From RUG11237 sp045119215 (GTDB lineage Bacteria; Bacillota; Clostridia; Lachnospirales; Lachnospiraceae): a stretch of DNA of 64,000 nucleotides. Both the position numbers and the translations under genes were made by a program. Numbering within the stretch: position 1 is the first letter of the stretch; each line of letters opens with the position of its first letter. Shown here in pieces: positions 18,162-28,480 of this stretch. The notes beneath the pieces are model-generated. The model had not been told where the DNA came from. It did not search any database and saw nothing but the letters and a program-made list of their open reading frames with translations. Location: positions 62,001 to 126,000 of the forward strand of contig JBGVDD010000168.1 of the NCBI GenBank assembly GCA_045119215.1, read 5' to 3'.

Positions 18162-20807
18162 GTGGGAAAACTAACTCCAATGATGCAACAATATATGGAA
18201 ACAAAAGAGCAGTACAAGGATTGTATTCTATTCTATCGCCTTGGCGATTTTTATGAAATGTTTTTTGAGGATGCCTTGATTGCCTCCAAGGTCTTAGAGA
18301 TTACTTTGACAGGAAAAGACTGCGGATTAGAAGAACGGGCACCAATGTGCGGAATTCCTTATCATGCGGTAGAAGGCTACCTGAATAAACTGGTCAGCAG
18401 TGGCTATAAGGTGGCAATTGGAGAACAGGTGGAAGATCCTAAGATGGCTAAGGGATTAGTAAAACGGGAAGTGGTTCGAATTGTGACACCGGGAACAAAC
18501 CTTGCCAGTAGTGCTTTAGACGAAACAAAAAATAACTACTTAATGTGCATCGTGTGTATGGAATCCGGGTTTGGCATTTCTACAGCCGACATAAGTACAG
18601 GTGCTTATCTGGTGACAGAAGTAGATAGTGAGAGAAAATTATTAGATGAAATTACAAAATTTGCACCTACAGAAATTATCTGTAATGATTCTTTTTTGGT
18701 ATGCGGTGTGGATATTACCGATTTGAAAGAAAGACTGGGGATTGCATTGTCCTCTTTAGAATCCTGGTATTTTGATGACGGAATGTGCAGTGGGCTGTTG
18801 AAAGACCACTTTCATGTTTCTACGTTAGAGGGACTTGGCTTACAGGATTACGATTGTGGAATGATTGCAGCGGGTGCCTTGCTGAAATATCTATACGAAA
18901 CTCAAAAAAGTAATTTAAGCCATATGACGACCATTCGTCCCTATACGATTGGAAAATATATGGTTTTGGACAGTTCGACAAGAAGAAACTTAGAATTGAC
19001 AGAGACATTAAGGGAAAAGCAGAAGCGCGGAAGCCTTTTGTGGGTGTTGGATAAGACCCGCACAGCTATGGGTGCCAGACTGTTGAGAAACTATGTGGAA
19101 CAGCCTTTGATTGACCAGGTGGACATAAACAATCGATTGGATGCCATAGAAGAGCTGAATAAGCATATGATTTCCAGAGAGGAAATCAGGGAATATCTAA
19201 ATCCAATTTATGACTTGGAGCGGTTGATTAGCAGGATAAGTTATAAAACCGCAAATCCAAGGGATTTGTTAAGCTTTCGAAATTCTTTGGAAATTTTACC
19301 AGCTATCAAGCAGATATTACCGGAGTTTAAAAGTTGTTTTATAGGTGAAGTACAAGAAGAACTGGATGCACTGGAGGACTTGTATGAACTGTTGGAGAGT
19401 TCCATAGACGAGGAGCCGCCTATTTCAGTTCGGGATGGTGGAATCATAAAGACAGGGTTCCACCCGGAAATTGACGAACTTAGAAATGCCAAGACGGAGG
19501 GGAAGAACTGGCTTGCAAAATTGGAAGCAGAGGAAAGAGAAAAAACCGGAATTAAAAATTTGAAGATAAAATATAACAAAGTATTTGGATATTATCTGGA
19601 AGTGACAAATTCCTATAAAGATTTGGTGCCGGAACATTATCTGCGCAAGCAGACCTTAAGTAATGCAGAACGATTTATTACTCCGGAATTAAAGGAACTG
19701 GAGGATAAAATTCTGGGGGCAGAGGACAAACTCTACTCTTTGGAATATGAGGAGTTTTGCAGGGTTCGGGATACCGTGGCGGCAGAGGTTCACAGAATTC
19801 AAAAGACTGCCAATGCAATTGCAAAGCTGGATGTTATCACCAGTCTTTCTAAAGTGGCAGAACAAAACAATTTTGTCCGGCCAAAGATAAATACAAAGGG
19901 AATTATTGATATCAAAGGTGGACGTCACCCGGTAGTAGAAAAAATGATTCAAAATGATATGTTTGTTGATAACGATACCTATCTGGACAATCAGAAGAAT
20001 CGTATCTCCATTATTACCGGGCCTAATATGGCTGGAAAATCAACTTATATGAGACAGACTGCTTTGATTGTTTTAATGGCTCAGATTGGCTCTTTTGTAC
20101 CCGCCACAGAGGCAAAAATTGGTATTGTGGACAGAATTTTTACCAGAGTGGGGGCGTCGGATGATTTGGCATCAGGTCAGAGTACTTTTATGGTGGAGAT
20201 GACAGAAGTGGCAAATATATTGCGAAATGCAACAGCTAATAGTTTATTAATCTTGGATGAGATTGGTCGAGGAACTTCTACTTTTGATGGCTTGTCTATC
20301 GCCTGGGCTGTGGTGGAGCATATCAGCAATACAAAATTATTGGGGGCAAAGACATTGTTTGCTACTCATTACCATGAACTGACAGAACTGGAAGGAAAGA
20401 TAGATGGGGTGAACAATTATTGCATCGCTGTAAAAGAACAGGGAGATTCTATTTGTTTTCTACGAAAAATAATCAAAGGTGGTGCAGATAGAAGTTATGG
20501 TATTCAAGTGGCTAAGTTGGCAGGAGTGCCGGAGAGTGTTATTGCAAGGGCAAGGGAAATCTCGGAAGAATTAAATGATGCGGACATTCTGGCAAATGCA
20601 AGACAGATTGCGGAAAATAGTACAAAGGCTGCATTTGGAAATGCCTTGAAAGGGAACATTGAGGCAGAACAGATTTCCTTGTTTGACACGGTCAAAGATG
20701 AGGATATTATCAAAGAGATAGAACAGGTTGATATTGGAAATCTTACACCAGTGGAGGCGTTAAATGAATTATACCGGTTGCAGAATAAAATAAAAAATCG
20801 TTGGTAA
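18162..20807 (+). CDS. mutS: DNA mismatch repair protein MutS
   Basis: An 881-residue mismatch sensor. The N-terminal mismatch-binding motif (FYRLGDFYEMFFEDA) contains the Phe-x-Glu that stacks on mispairs. The ABC-type ATPase has Walker A GPNMAGKST (K626) and Walker B LLILDEIGRGTST. I prefer GTG 18162: GCGAGG lies just upstream and the translation then begins GKLTPMMQQY, as in homologs. The in-frame ATG 18129 has no ribosome site. First gene of mutS-mutL-miaA-ynbB. Confidence 0.96.
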   Translation: MGKLTPMMQQYMETKEQYKDCILFYRLGDFYEMFFEDALIASKVLEITLTGKDCGLEERAPMCGIPYHAVEGYLNKLVSSGYKVAIGEQVEDPKMAKGLVKREVVRIVTPGTNLASSALDETKNNYLMCIVCMESGFGISTADISTGAYLVTEVDSERKLLDEITKFAPTEIICNDSFLVCGVDITDLKERLGIALSSLESWYFDDGMCSGLLKDHFHVSTLEGLGLQDYDCGMIAAGALLKYLYETQKSNLSHMTTIRPYTIGKYMVLDSSTRRNLELTETLREKQKRGSLLWVLDKTRTAMGARLLRNYVEQPLIDQVDINNRLDAIEELNKHMISREEIREYLNPIYDLERLISRISYKTANPRDLLSFRNSLEILPAIKQILPEFKSCFIGEVQEELDALEDLYELLESSIDEEPPISVRDGGIIKTGFHPEIDELRNAKTEGKNWLAKLEAEEREKTGIKNLKIKYNKVFGYYLEVTNSYKDLVPEHYLRKQTLSNAERFITPELKELEDKILGAEDKLYSLEYEEFCRVRDTVAAEVHRIQKTANAIAKLDVITSLSKVAEQNNFVRPKINTKGIIDIKGGRHPVVEKMIQNDMFVDNDTYLDNQKNRISIITGPNMAGKSTYMRQTALIVLMAQIGSFVPATEAKIGIVDRIFTRVGASDDLASGQSTFMVEMTEVANILRNATANSLLILDEIGRGTSTFDGLSIAWAVVEHISNTKLLGAKTLFATHYHELTELEGKIDGVNNYCIAVKEQGDSICFLRKIIKGGADRSYGIQVAKLAGVPESVIARAREISEELNDADILANARQIAENSTKAAFGNALKGNIEAEQISLFDTVKDEDIIKEIEQVDIGNLTPVEALNELYRLQNKIKNRW

Positions 20808-20823
20808 AATGTGAGAGGAAACA

Positions 20824-22863
20824 ATGAGCAGAATTCAGGTTTTAGACAAGAGTACAATTGATAAAATTGCGGCAGGAGAAGTGGTAGAGAGGCCTTCTTC
20901 GGTAGTGAAGGAATTGGTGGAAAATGCACTGGACGCAAAAGCAACAGCCATTACTGTTGAGATTAAAGATGGAGGTATCTCTTTGATACGTATCACAGAT
21001 AATGGAAGTGGTATTGAGAAAGATGATATTAAGACTGCTTTTTTGCGTCATGCTACCAGCAAAATAAAGAGTGCAGAAGATTTGCTTTCGGTGTCGTCTT
21101 TGGGATTTCGTGGAGAAGCTTTATCTAGTATTGGGGCAGTGAGCCAGGTGGAACTTATTACCAAAACTCAAACTCAGTTTAGTGGGAGCAGATATCGTAT
21201 AGAAGGCGGAAATGAAATAGGACTGGAGGAGGTAGGTGCACCGGATGGAACTACATTCCTTGTGAGAAATCTGTTCTACAATGTACCGGCTAGAAGAAAA
21301 TTTTTGAAATCTGCCCAGACAGAGGCGGGATATATCTCTGCAATTATGGAACGGATGGCATTGTCACGCCCGGATGTATCCTTTAAATTTATTCAGAACA
21401 ATCAGACAAAGCTTCAAACTAGTGGCAACACAAATCTGAAGGATATCATTTATCATATTTATGGAAGGGATATCACGTCCAATCTCATTCCCATCGACCG
21501 AACCATAAACGGTGTAAGTTTGACAGGATTTATTGGGAAACCATTGATATCCAGAGGAAATAGAAGTTTTGAGAATTACTTTGTGAATGGGCGGTACGTA
21601 AAAAGCAAAGTGATATCGGCAGCTATAGAAGAGGGCTATCGAGGTTTCGTCATGCAGCACAAGTATCCCTTTACCGTATTGAATTTATCCATGGATGGCA
21701 GAATGTTAGATGTAAATGTGCATCCTACAAAAATGGAACTTCGTATTTCAAATCAGGAGGACGTATACCGTTTTATCTGCATGGCGGTGAGGGATGCACT
21801 AAACGGAAGAGAACTGATTCCTAAGGTATCTGTGGGAAAAGAGGAAAATGTAAAGACAAAACGTATCATTGAAAAATCAAGACCAGAGCCCTTTGAAAAA
21901 AAACGGCTTGCCATGGAGTTAAAAGATGAAAACAGTGCTTTGATAAAAGACAAAGACAGAACAACGACCAGTGGAAAAATTGCCGAATCTACATTGGATT
22001 ATGGAAAGAAAAAGACGGCTGTAGAAAAAAAGGCACCTTCTGTGCTTCCTGTCAAGGATGATAAAAAAGAGTTGTGTAAACCCCGGGGACAAGAACTGCA
22101 AATGCAGCCAAAAGAATCGCAGAAACAAGAGCTACAAGAAGAGTTGTGTAAACCTCAGGAACAAGAGCTGCAACAACAGCCAAGGGAATTGCAAAGACAA
22201 GAACCACAGACACAACAGCAGATACAGGAACAAAAGCCAAAACAGATGGAATTATTTGAAACAAATCTTCTGGGAGCCGATGCCAGGCCGAAACATAAGT
22301 TGATAGGACAACTGTTTCAAACTTACTGGCTGGTGGAGTTTGAAGATAATCTGTTTATCATTGACCAGCATGCGGCTCATGAAAAGGTTTTGTATGAACG
22401 AAATGTTAAGCTGTGGAAGGAGAAAGTCCATACATCCCAGATGGTGAGTCCGCCAATTATCCTGACCCTGTCTAATAAAGAAGTGGAAATGTTGGAAACC
22501 TACCAGGAATATTTAAGGGAACTTGGATTCGAAATTGAACATTTTGGCGGAAAAGAATATGCAATTTGTGGTGTGCCGGGAAATCTGTACGGACTGGCAC
22601 AAAAGGATGTATTGTTAGAGTTTATTGATTCTTTGGAAACTACACCGGGAAAGGCAACACCGGAAATTATAACAGATAAGCTGGCAACTATGTCCTGCAA
22701 GGCGGCAGTAAAGGGAAACCAAAGGTTGTCATTTCAGGAGATGAATGCCTTGATAGATGAATTGATGACTTTGGAAAACCCATATAACTGTCCCCATGGA
22801 AGACCAACCATTATTTCCATGAGTAAATATGACATTGAAAAGAAGTTCAAACGGATTGTATAA
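20824..22863 (+). CDS. mutL: DNA mismatch repair protein MutL (endonuclease type)
   Basis: A 679-residue protein. The N-terminal GHKL ATPase has VENALDAKAT, DNGSGI and FRGEALSSI. The C-terminal dimerisation/nuclease domain contains DQHAAHEKVLYE, the DQHAx2Ex4E endonuclease motif of species lacking MutH, plus the ACKAAVKGN and CPHGRPT zinc-site motifs. The linker (about 380-480) is Gln/Lys/Glu-rich and holds two 24-residue tandem repeats. It starts 16 bases after mutS. Confidence 0.96.
   Translation: MSRIQVLDKSTIDKIAAGEVVERPSSVVKELVENALDAKATAITVEIKDGGISLIRITDNGSGIEKDDIKTAFLRHATSKIKSAEDLLSVSSLGFRGEALSSIGAVSQVELITKTQTQFSGSRYRIEGGNEIGLEEVGAPDGTTFLVRNLFYNVPARRKFLKSAQTEAGYISAIMERMALSRPDVSFKFIQNNQTKLQTSGNTNLKDIIYHIYGRDITSNLIPIDRTINGVSLTGFIGKPLISRGNRSFENYFVNGRYVKSKVISAAIEEGYRGFVMQHKYPFTVLNLSMDGRMLDVNVHPTKMELRISNQEDVYRFICMAVRDALNGRELIPKVSVGKEENVKTKRIIEKSRPEPFEKKRLAMELKDENSALIKDKDRTTTSGKIAESTLDYGKKKTAVEKKAPSVLPVKDDKKELCKPRGQELQMQPKESQKQELQEELCKPQEQELQQQPRELQRQEPQTQQQIQEQKPKQMELFETNLLGADARPKHKLIGQLFQTYWLVEFEDNLFIIDQHAAHEKVLYERNVKLWKEKVHTSQMVSPPIILTLSNKEVEMLETYQEYLRELGFEIEHFGGKEYAICGVPGNLYGLAQKDVLLEFIDSLETTPGKATPEIITDKLATMSCKAAVKGNQRLSFQEMNALIDELMTLENPYNCPHGRPTIISMSKYDIEKKFKRIV
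22069..22212 (+). repeat. Two 72-bp tandem repeats in the mutL linker
   Basis: Copies at 22069-22140 and 22141-22212, each 24 codons starting ELCKP and containing QELQ-x-QP. They are imperfect, so the duplication is not recent. Confidence 0.85.
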
Positions 22864-22876
22864 AAGGGAGGAAAAG

Positions 22877-23821
22877 ATGAAGCCACCATTAATTATTTTG
22901 GCAGGTCCTACCGCAGTGGGAAAGACTGCTGCCTCCATCGAATTAGCAAAGGCTGTAAACGGGGAAATTATTTCCGCAGACTCCATGCAGGTGTACAAAT
23001 ATATGGACATTGGTTCTGCAAAAATTACCCGGGAAGAAATGCAGGGAGTGCCACATTATCTTATTGATGAATTGGAGCCCACAAAAGAGTTTAATGTCGC
23101 TTTGTTCCAAAAACTGGCAAATAAGTATATGGAGCAGATTTATGCAAAAGGGAAAATTCCTATTTTAGTAGGCGGTACAGGATTTTACATTCAGTCAGTT
23201 CTTTATCAGATTGATTTTACTGAAAATGACTCAGATATGACCTACCGTAAAGAACTGGAGACTTTGGCACGGCAGGAAGGGAAGGAATATCTACACCAGA
23301 TGCTTTGGCAGGTGGATGAAAAGTCAGCAAGAGAGATTCATGCAAACAATGTAAAACGTGTGATACGGGCATTGGAGTTTTATCATAAAACGGGACAGAA
23401 GATATCAGAACACAATGAGGAAGAGAGAAAGAAAGACTCTCCATATAATTATGTATATTTTGTGTTGAATGACGAGAGAGCTGTGGTATATGATAGAATC
23501 AATCTTCGGGTGGATCTTATGTTTGAACAGGGTCTGTTGGAAGAGGTAGAAAAATTAAAAGCCATGGGTTGTACCAAAGATATGGTAGCAATGCAGGGGC
23601 TGGGGTATAAGGAAGTTCTTGACTATCTGGACGGGAGATGCAGCCTGGACCAGGCAAAAGATAAGATAAAACAAGAGACAAGACATTTTGCAAAAAGACA
23701 GCTTACCTGGTTTCGCAGGGAGAAGGATGTGTGCTGGGTGAATAAGCAGGAGTTTCATAGGGAAGATGAAAAAATCCACCAATATATGCTGGATGTGTTA
23801 AAGGAAAGAGAGATCATATGA
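22877..23821 (+). CDS. miaA: tRNA dimethylallyltransferase
   Basis: A 314-residue enzyme that puts the dimethylallyl group on A37 of tRNAs reading UNN codons; its product is the substrate of MiaB. It has a P-loop GPTAVGKT, the DSMQVYKYMDIGSAK motif, YLIDE, and a C-terminal KRQLTWFRRE region. ATG 22877 follows GGGAGG and lies 13 bases after mutL. The last codons overlap the next start (ATGA at 23818). Confidence 0.96.
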   Translation: MKPPLIILAGPTAVGKTAASIELAKAVNGEIISADSMQVYKYMDIGSAKITREEMQGVPHYLIDELEPTKEFNVALFQKLANKYMEQIYAKGKIPILVGGTGFYIQSVLYQIDFTENDSDMTYRKELETLARQEGKEYLHQMLWQVDEKSAREIHANNVKRVIRALEFYHKTGQKISEHNEEERKKDSPYNYVYFVLNDERAVVYDRINLRVDLMFEQGLLEEVEKLKAMGCTKDMVAMQGLGYKEVLDYLDGRCSLDQAKDKIKQETRHFAKRQLTWFRREKDVCWVNKQEFHREDEKIHQYMLDVLKEREII

Positions 23822-25104
23822 AGAATTTAGAAGAATTATACAAAGAAATGGGAATTAGCAAAGAGGTATTTGCTTATGCTATGTCAATTGAAAATGGACT
23901 AAAAGAAAGATTTGAAAAAATCCAGGAAACCACCACATACAATCAGATGAAAGTGTTGGAGGCAATGCAGGAGAATCAAGTCAGTGAAGCCTGCTTTGCG
24001 GCTACCACAGGTTATGGATACAATGATTTAGGTAGAGATAAATTAGAAGATGTGTATGCTAGTGTGTTTCACACGGAGGCTGCTTTGGTGAGACCACAGA
24101 TTACCTGTGGAACCCATGCATTGACCATTGCACTGGCGGCGAATACCAGACCTGGAGATGAAATACTTTCCCCAGTTGGAAAACCTTATGACACCTTAGA
24201 AGAGGTCATTGGAATTCGACCGTCCAAAGGTTCTCTTGCGGAATATGGTATCACATATGCACAGGTGGATTTGCTGGACAATGGAGAGTTTGATTTTGAA
24301 GGCATTAAGAACGCTATCAATGAGAGAACAAAACTGGTAACCATTCAGCGTTCCAAAGGCTATCAAACCAGACCAACTTTGTCTGTGGAGCGAATTGGAG
24401 AATTGATTAAATTTGTGAAAGAAATCAAGCCGGATGTTATCTGTATGGTAGACAATTGTTACGGTGAATTTGTGGAAACTATAGAGCCAAGTGACGTGGG
24501 TGCAGATATGGTGGTTGGTTCTTTGATTAAAAATCCAGGTGGTGGTCTGGCACCTATTGGAGGATACATTGCAGGGCGAAGTGACCTGATAGAAATGTGT
24601 GCATACCGTCTTACTACACCGGGACTGGGAAAAGAGGTAGGTGCTACCTTGGGAATCAACGGCAGCTTGTATCAGGGACTGTTTCTGGCTCCTACAGTTA
24701 CTGCTTCTGCCTTGAAAGGAGCAATTTTTGCCGCAAATATCTATGAAAAACTGGGATTTGATGTGATTCCAAACAGCACAGAGAGCAGACATGATATTAT
24801 TCAGGCGGTGACATTGAGAACACCAGAAGGTGTGATTGCTTTTTGTGAAGGAATTCAGGCGGCATCACCGGTGGACAGTCATGTGGTTCCAGAACCATGG
24901 GCAATGCCAGGGTATGATGCGGATGTGATTATGGCAGCGGGAGCTTTTGTATCGGGGTCATCTATTGAGTTGAGTGCAGATGGTCCAATGAAAGAACCAT
25001 ATGCTGTATATTTCCAAGGGGGACTGACATATGAACATGCGAGATTTGGCATTATGCGTTCCTTGCAGCAGATGGTAAATAAAGGTTTGGTATCACTTTC
25101 TTAA
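23818..25104 (+). CDS. ynbB: PLP-dependent methionine gamma-lyase-like protein (YnbB / aluminium resistance family)
   Basis: A 428-residue fold-type I PLP enzyme of the family annotated as aluminium-resistance or methionine gamma-lyase-like. The cofactor-binding pattern includes CMVDNCYGEF with the PLP Asp and VGSLIKNPGGG with the Schiff-base Lys. The ATGA overlap with miaA and the position after mutL-miaA match the usual gene order in Firmicutes. The true substrate is unproven. Confidence 0.85.
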   Translation: MKNLEELYKEMGISKEVFAYAMSIENGLKERFEKIQETTTYNQMKVLEAMQENQVSEACFAATTGYGYNDLGRDKLEDVYASVFHTEAALVRPQITCGTHALTIALAANTRPGDEILSPVGKPYDTLEEVIGIRPSKGSLAEYGITYAQVDLLDNGEFDFEGIKNAINERTKLVTIQRSKGYQTRPTLSVERIGELIKFVKEIKPDVICMVDNCYGEFVETIEPSDVGADMVVGSLIKNPGGGLAPIGGYIAGRSDLIEMCAYRLTTPGLGKEVGATLGINGSLYQGLFLAPTVTASALKGAIFAANIYEKLGFDVIPNSTESRHDIIQAVTLRTPEGVIAFCEGIQAASPVDSHVVPEPWAMPGYDADVIMAAGAFVSGSSIELSADGPMKEPYAVYFQGGLTYEHARFGIMRSLQQMVNKGLVSLS

Positions 25105-25319
25105 ATTTATTTTAAGAAATGAGAAAAAATCAAAAAATTGTATACAATAAATTTAATTTGTGCTATTATATAGTGTGTTGTTTTGCGTGGATTTTTTTAG
25201 TGTGAAAAAGTGCTTTTTACAGTATGTTTCATAGGATAATCGTCATAATAAAAGGTGAGTATCATATGATGTGAATTTGATTTTGCTTTTACATATGACA
25301 AAATATGGTTAGGAGGCAT

Positions 25320-26030
25320 ATGATAGTAAAACAGCAAACTATGAAAGAATTACCAAAAAGTGAACAACCTTACGAAAAATTCTTGGCAGTTGGAGAAGAA
25401 AATTTAAGCGATGCAGAATTGCTGGCTATTCTTATTCGCTCAGGGACACAGGGCATGAGTGCAATTTCTGTGGCAAATCATGTGATTTCTGCAGGCACAA
25501 AGGAACAGGGGTTATTAAATCTACAGTTGATGTCTTATCAGGAATTGCAAAGTATCCCGGGGATTGGGCAGGTAAAGGCTATACAATTGAAGTGCCTGGG
25601 AGAATTATCCAAAAGAATTGCAAAGACCAATCGAAGATTAAGCTTGAATTTTACGATTCCTAAAACCGTTGCAGAATATTATATGGAAGAGTACCGCCTA
25701 AAGCAACAGGAACATTTACTACTGATTATGGTAAATACTAAAGGAGGACTCATTGGAGAGAAGGTAATATTTAAAGGTACGGTAAATGGTTCCTTGGTTT
25801 CTCCTAGAGAGGTGTTTATTGAGGCGTTACAAAGGCAGGCGGTCTATATCATACTTTTACACAACCATCCTAGTGGGGATCCAAGTCCCAGCGGTGAGGA
25901 TATTTCCCTCACCAGGCGTATGCAGGAAGCAGGGAATCTGATTGATATTCAGCTGTTAGATCATATTATTATCGGAGAACATAAATATTTTAGCTTTGCA
26001 GAAAAAGATTTATTATATAATTCATTATAG
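25320..26030 (+). CDS. radC: RadC-like JAB/MPN domain protein
   Basis: About 236 residues. The N-terminal helix-hairpin-helix (LQSIPGIGQVKAIQLKCLGE) is followed by the JAMM metalloprotease-like motif HNHPSGDPSPSGED (H-x-H-x7-S-x2-D). The biochemical role is unsettled despite the RadC name. The start is uncertain: AGGAGG at 25311 lies only three bases from ATG 25320, while ATG 25341 is too far away. It leads the mreBCD cluster. The preceding 215 bases hold an extended -10 (TGCTATTAT near 25161) and a 10-bp palindrome at 25261. Confidence 0.9.
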   Translation: MIVKQQTMKELPKSEQPYEKFLAVGEENLSDAELLAILIRSGTQGMSAISVANHVISAGTKEQGLLNLQLMSYQELQSIPGIGQVKAIQLKCLGELSKRIAKTNRRLSLNFTIPKTVAEYYMEEYRLKQQEHLLLIMVNTKGGLIGEKVIFKGTVNGSLVSPREVFIEALQRQAVYIILLHNHPSGDPSPSGEDISLTRRMQEAGNLIDIQLLDHIIIGEHKYFSFAEKDLLYNSL

Positions 26031-26048
26031 CGAAAGGAGTCATGTGAA

Positions 26049-27077
26049 GTGGCAGTAAATAGTTTTGGTATTGATTTAGGAACAAGTAACATAAAGATTT
26101 ATAATATGGCGGAGGATAGTATTCTGAACCAAAAGAATATATTAGCAGTCCGCAATAAGTCTGCACTTTTTGCTATCGGAGATGAGGCATACGATATGTA
26201 TGAAAAAGCTCCGGCAAATATTCACATATCTTATCCGCTAAACGATGGAGTGATTGCCAATATTCGTAATATGCAGTCCTTATTGTATCAGTTTATAAAG
26301 ATTTCTACCAATAATAATATCAAGCCAGCAGATTATTATATTGCGGTACCTACAGATATTACAGAGGTAGAAAAACGTGCCTTTGGTGATTTGATTAAAA
26401 ATTCGGGGCTGAAACCTAAAAAAATCTGCACTGTGGAAAAGGGAATTGCAGATGCAGCGGGAATTGGTGTAGGTCTGGATGAGGCAACCGGAGTTATGAT
26501 TGTGAATATTGGTGCTGAAACTACAGAAATCTCAGTTATCTCTCTTGGTGGAGTGGTAATCAGTAAGCTAATCAAGGCTGGTGGTGTTAAATTTGACGAG
26601 GCTATCCAGAATATGATTCGAAGAAATTATAATCTGATTATAGGAAACAAGACGGCAGCCAATATCAAACATCAGTTAGCCAGCGGAATCCGTGAGGAAA
26701 ACGGTGTGACAGGAATGGTCTGTGGACGAGATGTGGTAACAGGTCTTCCAATAGAAGTGGAGATTCCGTCAGAATTGATTTACGAGGCATTAAAAGAGCC
26801 TTTGCATACAATTATGGACGCAATCAAGGTGATTTTGGAGCGTACTCCACCAGAATTTGCCAGGGATATTATCAAGGCAGGTGTTTATGTAACCGGAGGT
26901 TGTGCTCAGATTAGAAATTTATCAGAACTTATTACAAAGTCAACTGGCCTAAATGTAAATATATCTGAAAATCCTTCAGAAAGTGTTGCCAGGGGACTTG
27001 CAAATATTATTAATAATAACGAGTATAAGTACCTTGCCTATAATATCAAAGATATTACTAATTTATATAAAAAATAA
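26049..27077 (+). CDS. mreB: Rod shape-determining protein MreB (actin-like)
   Basis: A 342-residue actin-family ATPase that guides lateral wall synthesis. The phosphate-1 loop FGIDLGTSNIKIY, the phosphate-2 segment (MIVNIGAETTEISVI) and the adenosine motif (VYVTGGCAQIRN) are present. GTG 26049 is used, with AAGGAG nine bases before. mreC and mreD follow, as is standard. Confidence 0.93.
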   Translation: MAVNSFGIDLGTSNIKIYNMAEDSILNQKNILAVRNKSALFAIGDEAYDMYEKAPANIHISYPLNDGVIANIRNMQSLLYQFIKISTNNNIKPADYYIAVPTDITEVEKRAFGDLIKNSGLKPKKICTVEKGIADAAGIGVGLDEATGVMIVNIGAETTEISVISLGGVVISKLIKAGGVKFDEAIQNMIRRNYNLIIGNKTAANIKHQLASGIREENGVTGMVCGRDVVTGLPIEVEIPSELIYEALKEPLHTIMDAIKVILERTPPEFARDIIKAGVYVTGGCAQIRNLSELITKSTGLNVNISENPSESVARGLANIINNNEYKYLAYNIKDITNLYKK

Positions 27078-27105
27078 GATTTGAAATAAAGCTTGAGGAA
27101 TGGGA

Positions 27106-27954
27106 ATGAAAAAGAAAAAACCAAAAAAGACTCTGTCAAGTGAATATGTGTTGTTATTTTTTTCTATACTGTGTGTTGCAGTGATTCTGCTTACGTTTAA
27201 TACCCACATCACAGCAGGACCCCTTCGAAGTGTAGCCAGCTATGTATTGGTTCCTTTGCAGAAGGGAATCAATCAGGTTGGTATGGTGGTAACAGGATGG
27301 TCAGATAAGATGGTGAAGCTTAATGAGGTAGTTGCAGAAAATCAAGAGTTAAAAGAAAAAATAGATGAACTTACAACAGAAAATAATATTTTGCAACAGG
27401 ATAAGTATGAATTAAACCGTTTGAGAAAACTTTACAAGTTGGATGAAAAATACCCTGAGTACGATAAAGTGGCTGCCCGGGTAATAGGAAAGGATGCGGG
27501 GAATTGGTTCCACAACTTCGTGATTGACAAAGGAAGCAAGGATGGATTAAAGGTAGATATGAATGTAATCGCCGGAAGTGGACTGGTAGGAAGAATTACC
27601 TCTGTCAGCGCTAATAGTGCGTCCGTCTTAGCGGTGATAGATGATACCAGCAATGTGGCTGCACAGATTTTATCCACCTCAGATAATTGTATTGTGACAG
27701 GTAATTTGCAATTGATGAATGAAAATAAAATTGCTATTTCCAAACTTACTGATTCAGATAATAAGGTGTCCTCAGGGGAAAAGGTTATAACCTCTAATAT
27801 TAGTGATAAGTTTTTGCCAGGTATTTTAATTGGTTATGTGGATGAAATTGATACGGATTCCAACAATCTGACCAAGTCAGGAACTTTGAGACCAGCAGTT
27901 GATTTTGCCCATTTGGAGGAAGTTCTTGTGATATTAGAGTTAAAAGGAGAGTAA
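27106..27954 (+). CDS. mreC: Rod shape-determining protein MreC
   Basis: 282 residues: a short cytoplasmic tail rich in Lys, one membrane helix (VLLFFSILCVAVILLTF), a coiled coil (about 70-110, ELKEKIDELTTENNIL) and a C-terminal double beta-barrel. It scaffolds MreD and PBP2 outside the membrane. ATG 27106 is better spaced from GAGG (27095) than ATG 27100. Confidence 0.93.
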   Translation: MKKKKPKKTLSSEYVLLFFSILCVAVILLTFNTHITAGPLRSVASYVLVPLQKGINQVGMVVTGWSDKMVKLNEVVAENQELKEKIDELTTENNILQQDKYELNRLRKLYKLDEKYPEYDKVAARVIGKDAGNWFHNFVIDKGSKDGLKVDMNVIAGSGLVGRITSVSANSASVLAVIDDTSNVAAQILSTSDNCIVTGNLQLMNENKIAISKLTDSDNKVSSGEKVITSNISDKFLPGILIGYVDEIDTDSNNLTKSGTLRPAVDFAHLEEVLVILELKGE

Positions 27955-27958
27955 TGCC

Positions 27959-28480
27959 GTGAAGCGAAAAGTGGTTGTTATCATTTTGGTCTTGATTTCT
28001 TTTATATTGCAATGCACTGTATTAAAATCCATACCTTTTACAAAGGTGGTACCTAATTTGCTGATAGTTATCACATCATCCTTCGGTTTTATGAGGGGCA
28101 AAAAAGAAGGATTGTTTGTGGGGCTTTGTTCTGGAATCCTGATAGACTTATTTTATAGTGATGTGCTAGGGTTTTATTCCCTTTTGTTTATGTACATAGG
28201 GTATTTAAATGGTTTTTTTAAAAATATGTTTTATGATGATGATATAAAACTTCCTATGATACTGATTACATTGAGTGATTTTGTATATGGTTGTATTATT
28301 TATGTTTTTTCTTTTCTGTTAAGGGGAAGATTTGATGGTCTTTTTTATCTAAAGACAATCATACTTCCGGAGGTGATATATACAGCAGTGGCTACTTTGG
28401 TATTTTATCGAGTAATTCGCGGGATCAATAGCAGATTAGAGGAAGAAGAGAAAAGGAGCGCGACGAAATTTGTTAAATGA
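27959..28480 (+). CDS. mreD: Rod shape-determining protein MreD
   Basis: A 173-residue membrane protein with about five hydrophobic segments and the MreD motif GKKEGLFVGLCSGILIDLFY. GTG 27959 follows AAAGGAGAG, five bases after mreC ends. It overlaps the next gene by 11 bases. Confidence 0.9.
   Translation: MKRKVVVIILVLISFILQCTVLKSIPFTKVVPNLLIVITSSFGFMRGKKEGLFVGLCSGILIDLFYSDVLGFYSLLFMYIGYLNGFFKNMFYDDDIKLPMILITLSDFVYGCIIYVFSFLLRGRFDGLFYLKTIILPEVIYTAVATLVFYRVIRGINSRLEEEEKRSATKFVK

Noticed and set aside
24196..24792. 198-codon open frame on the minus strand
   Set aside because: It lies wholly inside the well-supported ynbB gene, has no ribosome site and is rich in Cys/His/Ser typical of antisense frames.
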